Assembly: GCF_001421745.1 (NCBI RefSeq)
Contig: NZ_LMKW01000001.1
Location: forward strand, 492,173-556,172
Length of the DNA stretch: 64,000 nt
Reading direction: 5' to 3'
DNA from: Sphingomonas sp. Leaf230
GTDB lineage: Bacteria > Pseudomonadota > Alphaproteobacteria > Sphingomonadales > Sphingomonadaceae
Under the pieces are notes generated by a model that was given only the letters and a program-made list of their open reading frames with translations, was not told where the DNA came from and did no database searches. The translations under genes were made by a program, and so were the position numbers. Numbering within the stretch: the first letter of the stretch is position 1; each line of letters starts with the position of its first letter. Below, piece after piece: positions 56,301-64,000 of the stretch.

Positions 56301-58063
56301 CGGCCGGCTCGACCGATGCGGTCAACGGCGGTCAGCTGGCGACCGTATCCGGCCAGGTCGGCAACCTCGCCGCGCTGTCGGTGCAGTATGACGATCCGAC
56401 CCGGACGCGCGTGACGTTCGGTGGGGCAGGCAACGCGCCGGTCGTGCTCGGCAACGTCGCGGCGGGAACGCTCGCGGCAGGATCGACCGAAGCGGTCAAC
56501 GGCGGGCAGCTCGTGGGGCTCGGTACTAGCGTCGCGGCGGGTCTGGGTGGCCTGTCGAGCTACGACGCGGCGACCAACCGCGTGCTGGCCTCGATCGGGT
56601 TCGGCGGGGTGCAATATGGCAACGTCCAGTCGGTCTTCGACGCGGTCGATGGTGCGATCAACGGCGGTGCGGGCATCCGGTATTTCCGGGTTCTCTCGAC
56701 CCGCGGCGACAGCGTCGTGACGGGTACCGACAGCATCGCGATCGGGCCGGAAGCGACCGCGACTGCGGACAACAGCGTGGCGATCGGCACCGGCTCCTCG
56801 GCGCTTCGTGGCGGTACGCTCGGCTATGCCGCGCTGGGTCTCGCCGGCTTGCAGAACTCGGTCGGTGAAGTGTCGGTCGGCTCGGCCGGTGGCGCTCGGC
56901 AGATCACCAATGTGGCGGCAGGCACCGCGGCGACCGATGCCGCCAACGTCGGCCAGGTCGCAGGCGTCGCGGCGCAGGTCGCGGCGCTGGGCACCACGAC
57001 CGTCCAGTACGACAACGGCACGAAGAACGCGATCACGCTCGGCGGTGCCGGCGGGACGGTCATCACCAACGTCGCGGCGGGCAACGTAGCCGCCGGGTCG
57101 ACCGACGCGGTCAACGGCGCGCAGCTTGCGGCGACCAACACGCAGGTGGCGAACAACACGACCGCGATCACCAACCTGGGCAACCAGATCAGCAACGGTG
57201 CGACCGGGCCGGTGCAATACTCCAACCCCGGCAGCGCCACCACGCCGAACGGCGGCACGAAGACCAACGACCTGACGCTGGTCGGTGCGGCGGCTGGCCC
57301 CGTCGGCCTGCACAACGTCGGGGGCGGTTCGATCGCGGCGGGTTCGACCGACGCGGTCAATGGCGGGCAGGTCTATGCCCTGGCGCTGACGGCGGTGAAC
57401 GCGGTGTCGTACAACACCGATGCCAACGGTGCGCGGACCAACACCGTGACGCTGGCGGGTGGCAATGCGGCGGCGCCGGTGACGATCGCCAACGTGGCCG
57501 CGGGCACGGTCGCGGCGGGGTCCGCCGAGGCAGTGAACGGTGGCCAGCTCTACACCACCAACCAGGCGGTCGCGACGGCGCAGGGCACCGCGAACAGCGC
57601 GCTCGCGCTGGGCAGCAACTCGGTGCAATACGGTCCTTCGCGTACCAACGTGACGTTCAACGCAGGCGGCCAGGCGACCGTGCTGAGCAACGTCGCGGCG
57701 GGCGTGTCGACCACCGACGCGGTCAATGTCGGACAGCTGAACTCGGGCATCAACTCTGCGGTGACGCAGGCGAACGCCTATACCGACGGACGGATCGCGG
57801 CGCTCGACTTCGATCTTCGGAACCTCCGCCGGGACAGCTTTGCCGGGACCTCCAACGCGCTGGCAGCAGCCGGACTCCCGCAGGCGTATGAAGCGGGCAA
57901 GGGGATGATCGCGATGGGTGGCGGCACCTATGCCGGCCAGTCGGCGGTCGCGGTCGGGATGTCGAAGGCGTTCAGCGACGGCCATACCGTCGTCAAGCTG
58001 AGCGGCACCTATGACTCGCAGGGCCGTGCCGGTGCATCGGGCGGGATCGGGTATCAGTTCTGA
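53375..58063 (+). CDS. YadA-type trimeric autotransporter adhesin
   Basis: 1562 residues. ATG 53375 has GGAGG seven bases upstream; an earlier in-frame ATG (53327) lacks one. A long signal (about 61 residues, cleavage after AASA) is typical of large autotransporters. A unique N-terminal domain with the only two Cys (C72, C155) precedes a first YadA head (about 190-310: SIALGTGS, GAIALGTGAIA repeats). Five stalk repeats of 135-142 residues (316-1002) and a truncated sixth follow. A second head (about 1115-1200, SIAIGPEATATADNSVAIG) and neck/stalk precede a YadA_anchor domain (last about 90 residues, ending GGIGYQF). It mediates surface adhesion or aggregation (family knowledge). Confidence 0.93.
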   Translation: MSNAFVRPQNRDAVTPTGAKTLGSHPVKSPTFTRTLRRLRDGASLIGLATTSLLATQAASAQTATPNIVSVCSGVSLPRSVVTDILTPVVNGIVTPIQNTVNPITGGINTLLPLLGVPTLGINASALLTNAAAGNNITLQVLNANGQLVGPADRCDTQADSFTLRTPAGIAIGGNRITGLGATGAEASAGEGNSIAFGNRALTSATALGSIALGTGSTVGANATGAIALGTGAIATGANGVALGAGSVAARGPLAGYTAIGLAVPQNSASEVSVGAAGAERQITNVAAGTAATDAVNVAQLTGVQAQIGTLASGAVQYDGATRTSVTLGGAGTGAPAVALRNVAAGTLGAASTDAVNGSQLFATNTNVSNLTTNISNGAIGALQYSNAATPTVPNGGVPSNDAALVGVAAGPVGLHNVANGVVAAGSTDAVNGGQLSTVTDQVGTLAGIAVQYDDATRTRATLGGAGTGAPPVALGNVTAGTLGATSTDAVNGSQLFATNTNVTNTNTALTNLTTNITNGRIGAVQYSNAATPTVPNGGVPTNDVALVGATAGPVALHNVAEGTVATGSTDAVNGGQLATVTGQVGNLAALSVQYDDATRARVTLGGLGTGATPVAIGNVAAGALGATSTDAVNGSQLFATNTNVTNLTTNIANGAIGALQYSSAGAPTTPNGGVPSNDATLVGGAAGAVALHNVADGAVAVGSTDAVNGGQLALVSGQVGTLNGLAVQYDDLSRSRVTFGGTGAAPVVLGNVAAGTLGAASLEAVNGSQLFTTNANVTNTNTALTNLTTNIANGGIGAVQYSNAATPTTPNGGVPSNDVALVGAAAGPVGLHNVANGNVAAGSTDAVNGGQLASVSGQVSGLSALAVQYDDVGRSRITLGGLGTGAAPVVIGNVAASTLGATSTEAVNGSQLFATNTNVTNLTTNIANGAIGALQYSSAGAPTTPNGGVPSNDVTLVGGAAGAVALHNVGNGVVAAGSTDAVNGGQLATVSGQVGNLAALSVQYDDPTRTRVTFGGAGNAPVVLGNVAAGTLAAGSTEAVNGGQLVGLGTSVAAGLGGLSSYDAATNRVLASIGFGGVQYGNVQSVFDAVDGAINGGAGIRYFRVLSTRGDSVVTGTDSIAIGPEATATADNSVAIGTGSSALRGGTLGYAALGLAGLQNSVGEVSVGSAGGARQITNVAAGTAATDAANVGQVAGVAAQVAALGTTTVQYDNGTKNAITLGGAGGTVITNVAAGNVAAGSTDAVNGAQLAATNTQVANNTTAITNLGNQISNGATGPVQYSNPGSATTPNGGTKTNDLTLVGAAAGPVGLHNVGGGSIAAGSTDAVNGGQVYALALTAVNAVSYNTDANGARTNTVTLAGGNAAAPVTIANVAAGTVAAGSAEAVNGGQLYTTNQAVATAQGTANSALALGSNSVQYGPSRTNVTFNAGGQATVLSNVAAGVSTTDAVNVGQLNSGINSAVTQANAYTDGRIAALDFDLRNLRRDSFAGTSNALAAAGLPQAYEAGKGMIAMGGGTYAGQSAVAVGMSKAFSDGHTVVKLSGTYDSQGRAGASGGIGYQF
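54320..56380 (+). repeat. Five tandem stalk repeats within the adhesin gene
   Basis: Units begin at 54320, 54725, 55151, 55556 and 55976, with a truncated sixth at 56381; spacings 405, 426, 405, 420 and 405 bases. Each encodes a VQYDD start, a SQLF or GQL neck-like segment, a NTNVT/NLTTN linker, a PNGGVPSND loop and a DAVNGGQL end. The second and fourth units carry an extra seven-residue NTNTALT insert; the third and fifth share SSAGAPTTPNGG. Confidence 0.9.
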
Positions 58064-58084
58064 TCCTGTCTTTGGACGTTGGGA

Positions 58085-58116
58085 ACGGGCGGCCTTCGGG
58101 TCGCCCGTTTTCGTTT
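58085..58116 (+). terminator. Rho-independent terminator of the adhesin gene
   Basis: ACGGGCGGCC, a TTCG tetraloop and GGTCGCCCGT give ten pairs including one G-T, followed by TTTCGTTT. It begins 21 bases after the adhesin stop. Confidence 0.8.
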
Positions 58117-58204
58117 GGGGCGGGCTCGCTCGACGTTGGAAGCCGCGGAAGACGAGGGCGCGGGTTGACTTGGGCGGCGGCGGCTACGAATTGGCGGCGA
58201 ACCA

Positions 58205-58981
58205 ATGCAGGATGTGACCGTGGCCAGCACCCCGACCGAGACGCAGTTTTTCGAGAGCTTCGACGGCACGCGGCTGGCGTGGCGCGAGGTCGGCGAGGGA
58301 CGGCCGGTGGTGCTGATCCACGGCTATTTCTCCGACGCGAAGACCAACTGGATCCGCTACGGCCACGCGGCCAAGATCGCCGCCAAGGGTTTCCGGGTGA
58401 TCATGCCGGACCTGCGCGCGCACGGCGAAAGCGGGAAGCCGCATGGGCTAGAGGCGTATCCGGCGGATGCGCTGACGCAGGATGGCCACGCGCTGGTCGC
58501 GCATCTCGGGCTGACGGACTATGATCTTGGCGGGTATTCGCTGGGCGCGCGGACGACGTCGCGGATGCTGGCGACGGGTGCGACGCCGCGGCGCGTGATC
58601 TTCTCCGGCATGGGTCTCGAAGGGCTTACCCAGACGTCGCGCCGGGCCGGGCATTTTCGGAATATCCTGACCAGGCTGGGGCAGCATGTGCAGGGTACGC
58701 CGGAGTGGCTGGCGGAGGCGTTCCTGAAGACGACGGGCGGCGATCCGGTCGCGCTGCTGGGTATCCTCGAGACGTTCGTCGACACGCCGCTGGATTCCGT
58801 GAAGGCTATACAGCAGCCGACGTTGGTCGTGTGCGGAGGCGAGGATCAGGATAATGGCTCGGCACCGGATCTGGCTGCGGCGTTGCCGAACGGGACGTAT
58901 GTCGAGACTCCGGGCGGTCATATGAGCGCGGTGGTGAAGCCCGAACTCGGCCAGGCGATCGCGGACTTCCTTGCAGGCTGA
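58205..58981 (+). CDS. Alpha/beta hydrolase
   Basis: 258 residues, no signal peptide. Oxyanion region VLIHGYF, nucleophile S112 in GGYSLGAR, acid in VCGGEDQDNG and His in TPGGHMSAV. It fits the general alpha/beta-hydrolase (esterase/haloperoxidase-like) family; the substrate is unknown. Start ATG 58205. A family A palindrome follows. Confidence 0.88.
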   Translation: MQDVTVASTPTETQFFESFDGTRLAWREVGEGRPVVLIHGYFSDAKTNWIRYGHAAKIAAKGFRVIMPDLRAHGESGKPHGLEAYPADALTQDGHALVAHLGLTDYDLGGYSLGARTTSRMLATGATPRRVIFSGMGLEGLTQTSRRAGHFRNILTRLGQHVQGTPEWLAEAFLKTTGGDPVALLGILETFVDTPLDSVKAIQQPTLVVCGGEDQDNGSAPDLAAALPNGTYVETPGGHMSAVVKPELGQAIADFLAG

Positions 58982-58994
58982 CGCCCCGTCCTCG

Positions 58995-59120
58995 ATCCTC
59001 CCCCGCCAGGGGGAGGTGGCTGGCGCTTGCCAGACGGAGGGGGAGGTAATCGACCACCTCCGTTGCGCGTTCCTCCCCCTCCGTCGCCTTCGGCGCCACC
59101 TCCCCCTGGCGGGGGAGGAT
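58995..59120. repeat. Family A palindromic intergenic element, copy 2
   Basis: 126 bp with the same perfect 25 bp terminal inverted repeats as copy 1 (58995-59019 and 59096-59120), and the nested GACGGAGGGGGAGG / CCTCCCCCTCCGTC stem. The centre differs from copy 1. Located between two plus-strand genes. Confidence 0.85.
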
Positions 59121-59187
59121 TGGAAAGATCGGCGTTGACCAGACGGGGTCGGATGCTCACTCTGGAGGCATAATCCAGGGGAAGATC

Positions 59188-61017
59188 ATGATCCGTACCG
59201 TCTCTCTGATCGCGCTCGCGTGCGCGATTGCCGTGCCCGTGTCCGCGCAGGCCCAAACCGCACCCGCCGCAACCGGCAAGCCGACCGTCGCGCAGGCGGA
59301 CGCGTTCGTCGCCGAGGCAGAGAAGGCGATGGTCGCGGCCTCGCTGGATGCCAACCGCGTGGCGTGGGTCAACGCGACCTACATCACCGACGACACCGAC
59401 GCGCTGGCGGCGAAGTCGGGCGCGGAGATGACCGATCTCGGGGTGAAGTATGCGCTCGGCGCCGCGCGCTATGCGTCGCTGCCGGGGCTGTCGTTCGATA
59501 CCAAGCGCAAGCTCGATTTGCTACGCGGTGGGCTGACGCTGCCGGCGCCGACGCGGGCAGGCGCTTCCGAGGAACTGTCGACGCTCACCACCAAGATGTC
59601 GTCCTCCTATGGCAAGGGCATGGGGACGCTCGACGGCAAGCCCATCAACGGGTCGGATATCGAAGCGGCGATGGGCTCGACCCGCGATCCGGCCAAGCTG
59701 ACCGAGATGTGGACGAGCTGGAACGACAAGGTCGGTGCGCCGATGCGCGGCGACTATGCGAAGATGACCGCGATCTCGAACGAGGGCGCGCGCGAACTCG
59801 GCTACAAGGACGTCGGCGCGCTGTGGCGCTCGGGCTACGACATGACGCCCGAGCAGTTCGCGGCGCTGACCGACACGATCTGGAAGCAGGTCGAGCCGCT
59901 CTACATGGCGCTCCACACCTACACGCGGTGGAAGCTGAACGAGAAATACGGCGACGCGGTGCAGGCGAAGACCGGGCCGATCCGCAGCGACCTGCTCGGC
60001 AACATGTGGGCGCAGGAATGGGGCAATATCTATGACATCGTCGCGCCGAAGGGGGCGGGGGATCTGGGCTTCGATACCGGCGATCTGCTGAAGGCGAAGG
60101 GGTATGACCCGCTGAAGATGGTGAAGCAGGGCGAGGGCTTCTATTCGTCGCTCGGCTTCGCACCGTTGCCGGAGACGTTCTGGAAGCGGTCGCAGATCAC
60201 CAAGCCTGCCGACCGCGATGTTATCTGCCATGCGTCGGCGTGGAATATCGACGCCAAGGACGACATCCGGATCAAGATGTGCACGAAGGTGAACGCCGAC
60301 GACTTCGTCACGATCCACCACGAGCTCGGCCACAATTACTATCAGCGCGCGTACAAGGCGCAGCCGTTCCTCTACGCGAACGGTGCGAATGACGGCTTCC
60401 ACGAGGCGATCGGCGATACCGTCGCGCTGTCGATCACGCCGGATTACCTGGTGAAGATCGGTCTGCTCGACCAGGCGAAGGTGCCGAGCGCGGACAAGGA
60501 CATCGGCTTGCTGCTGCGCCAGGCGATGGACAAGGTCGCGTTCCTGCCGTTCGGGCTGCTGATCGATAAATGGCGCTGGGGCGTGTTCTCGGGGCAGATC
60601 CCGGCGACCGGCTATCAGGCGGCGTGGGACGCGTTGCGGCTCCAATATCAGGGGATCAAGCCACCGGTCGTACGCGACGAGACCAAGTTCGATGCGGGCG
60701 CGAAATATCACATCCCGGCGGCGGTGCCGTACACGCGCTACTTCCTGGCGCGGGTGTTGCAGTTCCAGTTCTACAAGGCGGCGTGCGATCAGTCCGGCTG
60801 GAAGGGGCCGCTGCATCGTTGCTCGTTCTACGACAACAAGGCGGTGGGCACGAAGCTGAACGCGATGCTGAGCATGGGGCAGTCGAAGCCCTGGCCGGAT
60901 GCGCTGCAGGTGTTCACCGGCAGCCGCGAGATGTCGGGCGCGGCGCTGGTGGAGTATTTTGCGCCGCTGAAGGCTTGGCTTGACGTGCAGAACAAGGGGA
61001 AGCCGACTGGGTGGTGA
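59188..61017 (+). CDS. M2 family metallopeptidase (ACE-like peptidyl-dipeptidase)
   Basis: 609 residues with a signal peptide (cleavage after SAQA, about residue 22). Zinc site HExxH is H378-E379-L-G-H382 with the third ligand E406 in GFHEAIGD, as in angiotensin-converting enzyme. Chloride/substrate-binding-like AVPYTRYFLARVLQFQFYKA and the GLLIDKWRWGVFSG segment are conserved in the M2 family. It releases C-terminal dipeptides in the periplasm. ATG 59188. Confidence 0.94.
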   Translation: MIRTVSLIALACAIAVPVSAQAQTAPAATGKPTVAQADAFVAEAEKAMVAASLDANRVAWVNATYITDDTDALAAKSGAEMTDLGVKYALGAARYASLPGLSFDTKRKLDLLRGGLTLPAPTRAGASEELSTLTTKMSSSYGKGMGTLDGKPINGSDIEAAMGSTRDPAKLTEMWTSWNDKVGAPMRGDYAKMTAISNEGARELGYKDVGALWRSGYDMTPEQFAALTDTIWKQVEPLYMALHTYTRWKLNEKYGDAVQAKTGPIRSDLLGNMWAQEWGNIYDIVAPKGAGDLGFDTGDLLKAKGYDPLKMVKQGEGFYSSLGFAPLPETFWKRSQITKPADRDVICHASAWNIDAKDDIRIKMCTKVNADDFVTIHHELGHNYYQRAYKAQPFLYANGANDGFHEAIGDTVALSITPDYLVKIGLLDQAKVPSADKDIGLLLRQAMDKVAFLPFGLLIDKWRWGVFSGQIPATGYQAAWDALRLQYQGIKPPVVRDETKFDAGAKYHIPAAVPYTRYFLARVLQFQFYKAACDQSGWKGPLHRCSFYDNKAVGTKLNAMLSMGQSKPWPDALQVFTGSREMSGAALVEYFAPLKAWLDVQNKGKPTGW

Positions 61018-61046
61018 GGGGGTAAACCTGACCACTCCAACTTCTA

Positions 61047-61125
61047 GTGCCCCCGCGGAGGCGGGGGCCCAGGGTTACGAACGCTTCCGTGGTTTAGCTG
61101 GGCCCCCGCCTCCGCGGGGGAACAA
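61047..61125. repeat. Family C element, copy 4
   Basis: Arms GTGCCCCCGCGGAGGCGGGG and CCCCGCCTCCGCGGGGGAAC, second-level GGCCCAG / CTGGGCC, with a 20-base centre. It is followed 26 bases later by a family B copy. Confidence 0.8.
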
Positions 61126-61150
61126 TCGGCAGCGGCACTCTCTCGTTTTT

Positions 61151-61256
61151 ACCACCCCGGCGAAGGCCGGGGCCCAATTGGGAAACGCCGCTAACAGAGT
61201 GATGCGGTTCGTTACTCAAGACGTTCCAATTGGGCCCCGGCCTTCGCCGGGGTGGT
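61151..61256. repeat. Family B palindromic element, copy 4
   Basis: Complete copy with perfect outer arms (ACCACCCCGGCGAAGGCCGG and its complement), inner CCAATTGGG, and the conserved CTAAC ... GTTACT central pair. Fills the convergent junction of the M2 peptidase and the Ala/Pro/Lys-rich protein. Confidence 0.85.
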
Positions 61257-61280
61257 GTATTAATCTGGGAACGGGGATGC

Positions 61281-61775
61281 TTACTCCGGGACCGTCCCAG
61301 GATCGGCGATGCCGGCGTCGAACGACTTCGACGAGTCCGTCCCGTCAGCCTGATGCGCGTGCGTACCCTTCGGTTTGGGCGCTGTCTGAGTCTTCGGCGT
61401 ACTGCCGCGTAAAGTCAGGAGAGCCCCAACCGCTGCGCCAGCAACCGCAACACCGCTGAAGATCGCGGCAGCCCCCCATTTGCCGCGGGTCTTCTCCGGA
61501 GGCTTGGCGACCGCGACCGGCGTGGCCGTATTGCGTGCAGGCACCGGGCGGGGCGTGCTGCGCTTGGTCGAGCGCGGCTTTGGCGTCGGCTTGGCCACTG
61601 GTTTCGACGACGCGGCGGTGACAGGCTTGTCCGCAACCGGCACGGGCTTGGGCGCGACCGGCTTGGCGGACGACGTCGCCGCCGGAGCCGCCTTCGGTGC
61701 GCTCGTCTTGCGCGGTGCGCGACGGCGGGCGGCGGGCTTCTTTGCTTCCGTATCGGGCGTGTCGGTGTCGGCCAC
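61281..61775 (-). CDS. Ala/Pro/Lys-rich single-pass membrane protein
   Basis: 164 residues. A long low-complexity basic N-terminus (KKPAARRRAPRKTSAPKAAP and KPTPKPRSTKRSTPRPVPAR), one membrane helix (WGAAAIFSGVAVAGAAVGALL) and a short polar tail. ATG 61775. No family recognised. The histone-H1-like repeats suggest nucleic-acid or polyanion binding on the cytoplasmic side (inference). Similar in plan to the 108-residue protein at 41461-41787. Confidence 0.65.
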   Translation of the reverse strand: MADTDTPDTEAKKPAARRRAPRKTSAPKAAPAATSSAKPVAPKPVPVADKPVTAASSKPVAKPTPKPRSTKRSTPRPVPARNTATPVAVAKPPEKTRGKWGAAAIFSGVAVAGAAVGALLTLRGSTPKTQTAPKPKGTHAHQADGTDSSKSFDAGIADPGTVPE

Positions 61776-61839
61776 TTCTATCTTCCCTCAGCAATGATTC
61801 CGGAAGCGTAACGCATTCCCGTGCGATCCGCTCCGGTTT

Positions 61840-63276
61840 TTACCGGAACGGCGGCTCGTCGAACGCGCGCAGCTTGCGGCTGTGGAGCTTCGAGCCTTCC
61901 AGGCGGAGCTGTTCGCAGGTCTCGATCCCGATCCGCAGATGCTCGCTGATCGCGCGCTCGTAGAAGCGGTTGGCCTGGCCCGGCAGCTTCAGCTCGCCGT
62001 GGAGCGGCTTGTCCGAGACGCAGAGCAACGTGCCGTAGGGCACGCGGAAGCGATAGCCCTGCGCGGCGATCGTCGCGGACTCCATGTCGATGCCAACGGC
62101 GCGGCTGAGCGAGAAGCGCAGCGCGGACTTCGAGTAACGAAGCTCCCAGTTGCGATCGTCTGTCGTGACGATCGTGCCGGTGCGGAGGCGACGCTTGAGT
62201 TCCTCGCCCGACTGGCCCGAGACGATCTCGGCGGCCTTGGCCATCGCGAGCTGGACTTCGGCGATCGCGGGAATCGGGATTTCTGGCGGCAGGACATCGT
62301 CGAGGACATGGTCGTCGCGTAGATACGCGTGCGCGAGGACGTAGTCGCCGATCCGCTGGCTCGGGCGCAGGCCGCCGCAATGGCCGATCATCAGCCATGC
62401 TTCGGGACGCAGAACCGCGAGATGATCGCAGATCGTCTTCGCGTTCGACGGCCCGACGCCGATGTTGACCAGCGTGATGCCGGTGCGGTCGTCCGCCATC
62501 AAATGATAGGCGGGCATCTGGTGACGGCGCCAGGCGCTGTCGGAGATGATCTTGTCGATGTCGTCGCCCGACGAGATCGTGATCCCGCCCGCGCCCGACA
62601 GGCTGGTGAAGCGCGAGCCTTCGCCCAACTGCGTGCCGGCCCAGCGGACGAACTCGTCGACATAGCGGTGATAGTTGGTGAACAGCACGAAGCGCTGCGC
62701 GTGTTCGGCGGGCGTGCCCATGTAATGGCGCAGGCGGGCAAGGCTGAAATCGGTGCGCAGGCCGTCGAACAGCGCGAGCGGACGCGTCTCGTCCTGCGCG
62801 ATCCAGAGGCCATCGGCGATCTCGTCGCCGATATGCGCGAGCTCGGTCGCGGGGAAGTGGCGCGACAATTCAGTGGCGGATACCTCGTCGAGGCTCAACG
62901 CGTGGCCCGGTTCGATCACATAGGGGAACGGGATTTCCTGGCGACCCTCGACCGCTTCGACGGTGACGTCGTAATCCTCGATCAGCAGCGTCAGCTGTTC
63001 GGTCAGATATTCGGCGAAGATCGCGGGCTTGGTGACGCTGATGCGGTATTCGCCCGCGTTGACCAAGCGGCCGAACGAGCGGAGCGGGGTGGGCCGGTCG
63101 ACGCCGCCTTTATAAGTCAGCCGGATTTCGGGATAGGCGAACGAGCCGTCGGTGCGGCTGACCGGATCTGGCGTCGTGCCGTCGGCGATATAAGCGCTCA
63201 TGGCAGCTTGGAGGCGCTCGACGGAGGCGCGGTAGAGGCGGTCGAGTTCGGCGACGAGGTCGGATGCGATTGTCAT
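61840..63276 (-). CDS. amn: AMP nucleosidase
   Basis: Hydrolyses AMP to adenine and ribose-5-phosphate, controlling the purine nucleotide pool. 478 residues: N-terminal AMNp_N domain (about 1-180) and C-terminal nucleoside-phosphorylase-like domain (ITLVNIGVGPSNAKTICDHL, WLMIGHCGGLRPSQRIGDYV, AVGIDMESATIAAQGYRFRV with the purine-binding MES motif). ATG 63276. Confidence 0.95.
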   Translation of the reverse strand: MTIASDLVAELDRLYRASVERLQAAMSAYIADGTTPDPVSRTDGSFAYPEIRLTYKGGVDRPTPLRSFGRLVNAGEYRISVTKPAIFAEYLTEQLTLLIEDYDVTVEAVEGRQEIPFPYVIEPGHALSLDEVSATELSRHFPATELAHIGDEIADGLWIAQDETRPLALFDGLRTDFSLARLRHYMGTPAEHAQRFVLFTNYHRYVDEFVRWAGTQLGEGSRFTSLSGAGGITISSGDDIDKIISDSAWRRHQMPAYHLMADDRTGITLVNIGVGPSNAKTICDHLAVLRPEAWLMIGHCGGLRPSQRIGDYVLAHAYLRDDHVLDDVLPPEIPIPAIAEVQLAMAKAAEIVSGQSGEELKRRLRTGTIVTTDDRNWELRYSKSALRFSLSRAVGIDMESATIAAQGYRFRVPYGTLLCVSDKPLHGELKLPGQANRFYERAISEHLRIGIETCEQLRLEGSKLHSRKLRAFDEPPFR

Positions 63277-63353
63277 CGGGCAGTGTTAGGTGGCGGAGGT
63301 TACGGTGGCAAGACCACCTGAGGGGTTGGGTGAAACCTCGGCGATAAAGCCAT

Positions 63354-63457
63354 TCCCCTCCCTGAAAGGGAGGGGTTAGGGGTGGGTCGCTCTCGAGGGA
63401 ACGCTGGCACGCGCCCCAGACCCACCCACCCCCGGCCCCTCCCTTCCAGGGAGGGGT
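63354..63457. repeat. Family D palindromic element, copy 2
   Basis: Hairpin arms TCCCCTCCCTGAAAGGGAGG and CCCTCCCTTCCAGGGAGGGG with inner GGGGTGGGTC / GACCCACCC pair. It lies between amn and the peroxiredoxin gene, both on the minus strand. Confidence 0.8.
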
Positions 63458-63486
63458 GAAGATAGCATGCTCCTCGCCGGGGAGGA

Positions 63487-63966
63487 TCAGATTTCGCTAA
63501 GCAGATGCTCTGCCGAACTAACCTTGAACTCGCCCGGTGCCTCGACGTTCAGCTGCTCGACCACGCCGTCGTTGACCACCATCGAGTAACGTTGGCTACG
63601 CGTGCCCATGCCGAAGCCCGAGCCGTCCATCGTCAGCCCGATCGCCTTCGCGAAATCGCCATTGCCGTCCGCGAGCATCGTGATGTCGCCGGCACCCGCC
63701 GACTTGCCCCACGCGCCCATCACGAACGCGTCGTTGACCGAGACGCAGGCGACCTCGTCGATGCCCTTGGCCTTCAGTTCGGCTTCCTTCTCGACGAAAC
63801 CGGGCAAGTGCTTGGCCGAGCAGGTCGGCGTGAACGCGCCCGGGACCGCGAACAGCGCGACCTTGCGGCCCTTGAAGAAGCTGTCGGTATCGACCTGGTC
63901 GGGGCCGTCTGCGGTTGCCTTGACGAGATTGGTGGTGGGAAGCCGGTCGCCGACGCTGATCGTCAT
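63487..63966 (-). CDS. Peroxiredoxin (Prx5-like)
   Basis: 159 residues, thiol peroxidase of the AhpC/TSA superfamily. Peroxidatic C49 in PGAFTPTCSAKHLPGF with the P-x-x-x-T-x-x-C motif. Further family marks are VACVSVNDAFVMGAW and RSQRYSMVV. There is no second Cys, so it is a 1-Cys or glutaredoxin/glutathione-dependent Prx5 type. ATG 63966 is preceded by AGGAG at seven bases. Confidence 0.94.
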   Translation of the reverse strand: MTISVGDRLPTTNLVKATADGPDQVDTDSFFKGRKVALFAVPGAFTPTCSAKHLPGFVEKEAELKAKGIDEVACVSVNDAFVMGAWGKSAGAGDITMLADGNGDFAKAIGLTMDGSGFGMGTRSQRYSMVVNDGVVEQLNVEAPGEFKVSSAEHLLSEI

Positions 63967-64000
63967 CTGAAATCTCCTGTCGCCGCGCATTGGTCGCGGG

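Noticed and set aside
54320..56380. Tandem repeats considered as a CRISPR-like array
   Set aside because: Units are over 400 bases, in frame and coding for the YadA-like stalk; no short repeat-spacer pattern.
55043..57985. 980-codon minus-strand frame opposite the adhesin repeats
   Set aside because: Its apparent repeats mirror those of the adhesin; protein is Arg/Asp-rich and has no start signal or domain.

Overview
The window is a chromosomal segment of a high-GC alphaproteobacterium. Gene content and order (nuoI-N followed by birA, coaX, an RNase J gene and a DUF1467 gene; trpGDC-moaC; a GAAC-N7-GAAC type lexA operator; many short secreted or membrane proteins of the kind seen in sphingomonads) point to Sphingomonas or a close relative. 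It is mostly core genome. No prophage, integrase, transposase, CRISPR array, rRNA or tRNA gene was found.

Layout. 1-9958 (+): the 3' half of the complex I operon (nuoI partial to nuoN), translationally coupled, running into birA, coaX, rnj and a DUF1467 gene. 10109-17422: an SDR gene (-), a large TipN-like coiled-coil membrane protein (-), a membrane protein whose two halves look like degenerate nucleotidyltransferase and CDP-alcohol transferase domains (+), a DUF2336 protein and a histidine-kinase-like protein that lacks the phosphoacceptor histidine (+), and a small membrane protein (-). 17422-20161 (-): gltA and gltX. 20201-22441 (+): comEC. 23115-23789 (-): lexA, with a triple direct-repeat operator overlapping its promoter. 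23858-31536: molybdopterin and tryptophan genes (moeA, moaC, trpC, trpD, trpG; trpE coupled to a ppiD-like gene), interrupted by a TonB-like gene and a small secreted protein. 31541-41163: ppiD, tpiA, a TPR-like secreted protein, an M17 aminopeptidase, a serine hydrolase, a 48-residue membrane peptide, rimO and anmK. 41461-48282: a MoxR ATPase and its usual VWA partner, separated by secreted hydrolases and a small protein with duplicated IPD repeats. 48509-52916 (+): an S9 peptidase, an MgtC family protein and asd. 53375-58063 (+): a 1562-residue YadA-type trimeric autotransporter behind an AT-rich leader. 58205-63966: an alpha/beta hydrolase, an M2 peptidase, a Lys/Pro/Ala-rich membrane protein, amn and a peroxiredoxin.

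A second layer is a set of long palindromic intergenic elements of at least five families (called A to E here). They, or a simple hairpin, occupy nine of the ten convergent gene junctions in the window. One lies inside coding sequence at the end of trpG and adds about 36 residues to the protein. Families B and C recur side by side at four loci. The observations most worth following are the pseudokinase/DUF2336 region with its degenerate neighbours, the trpG insertion, the palindrome families, the triple lexA operator and the alternating repeat structure of the adhesin.
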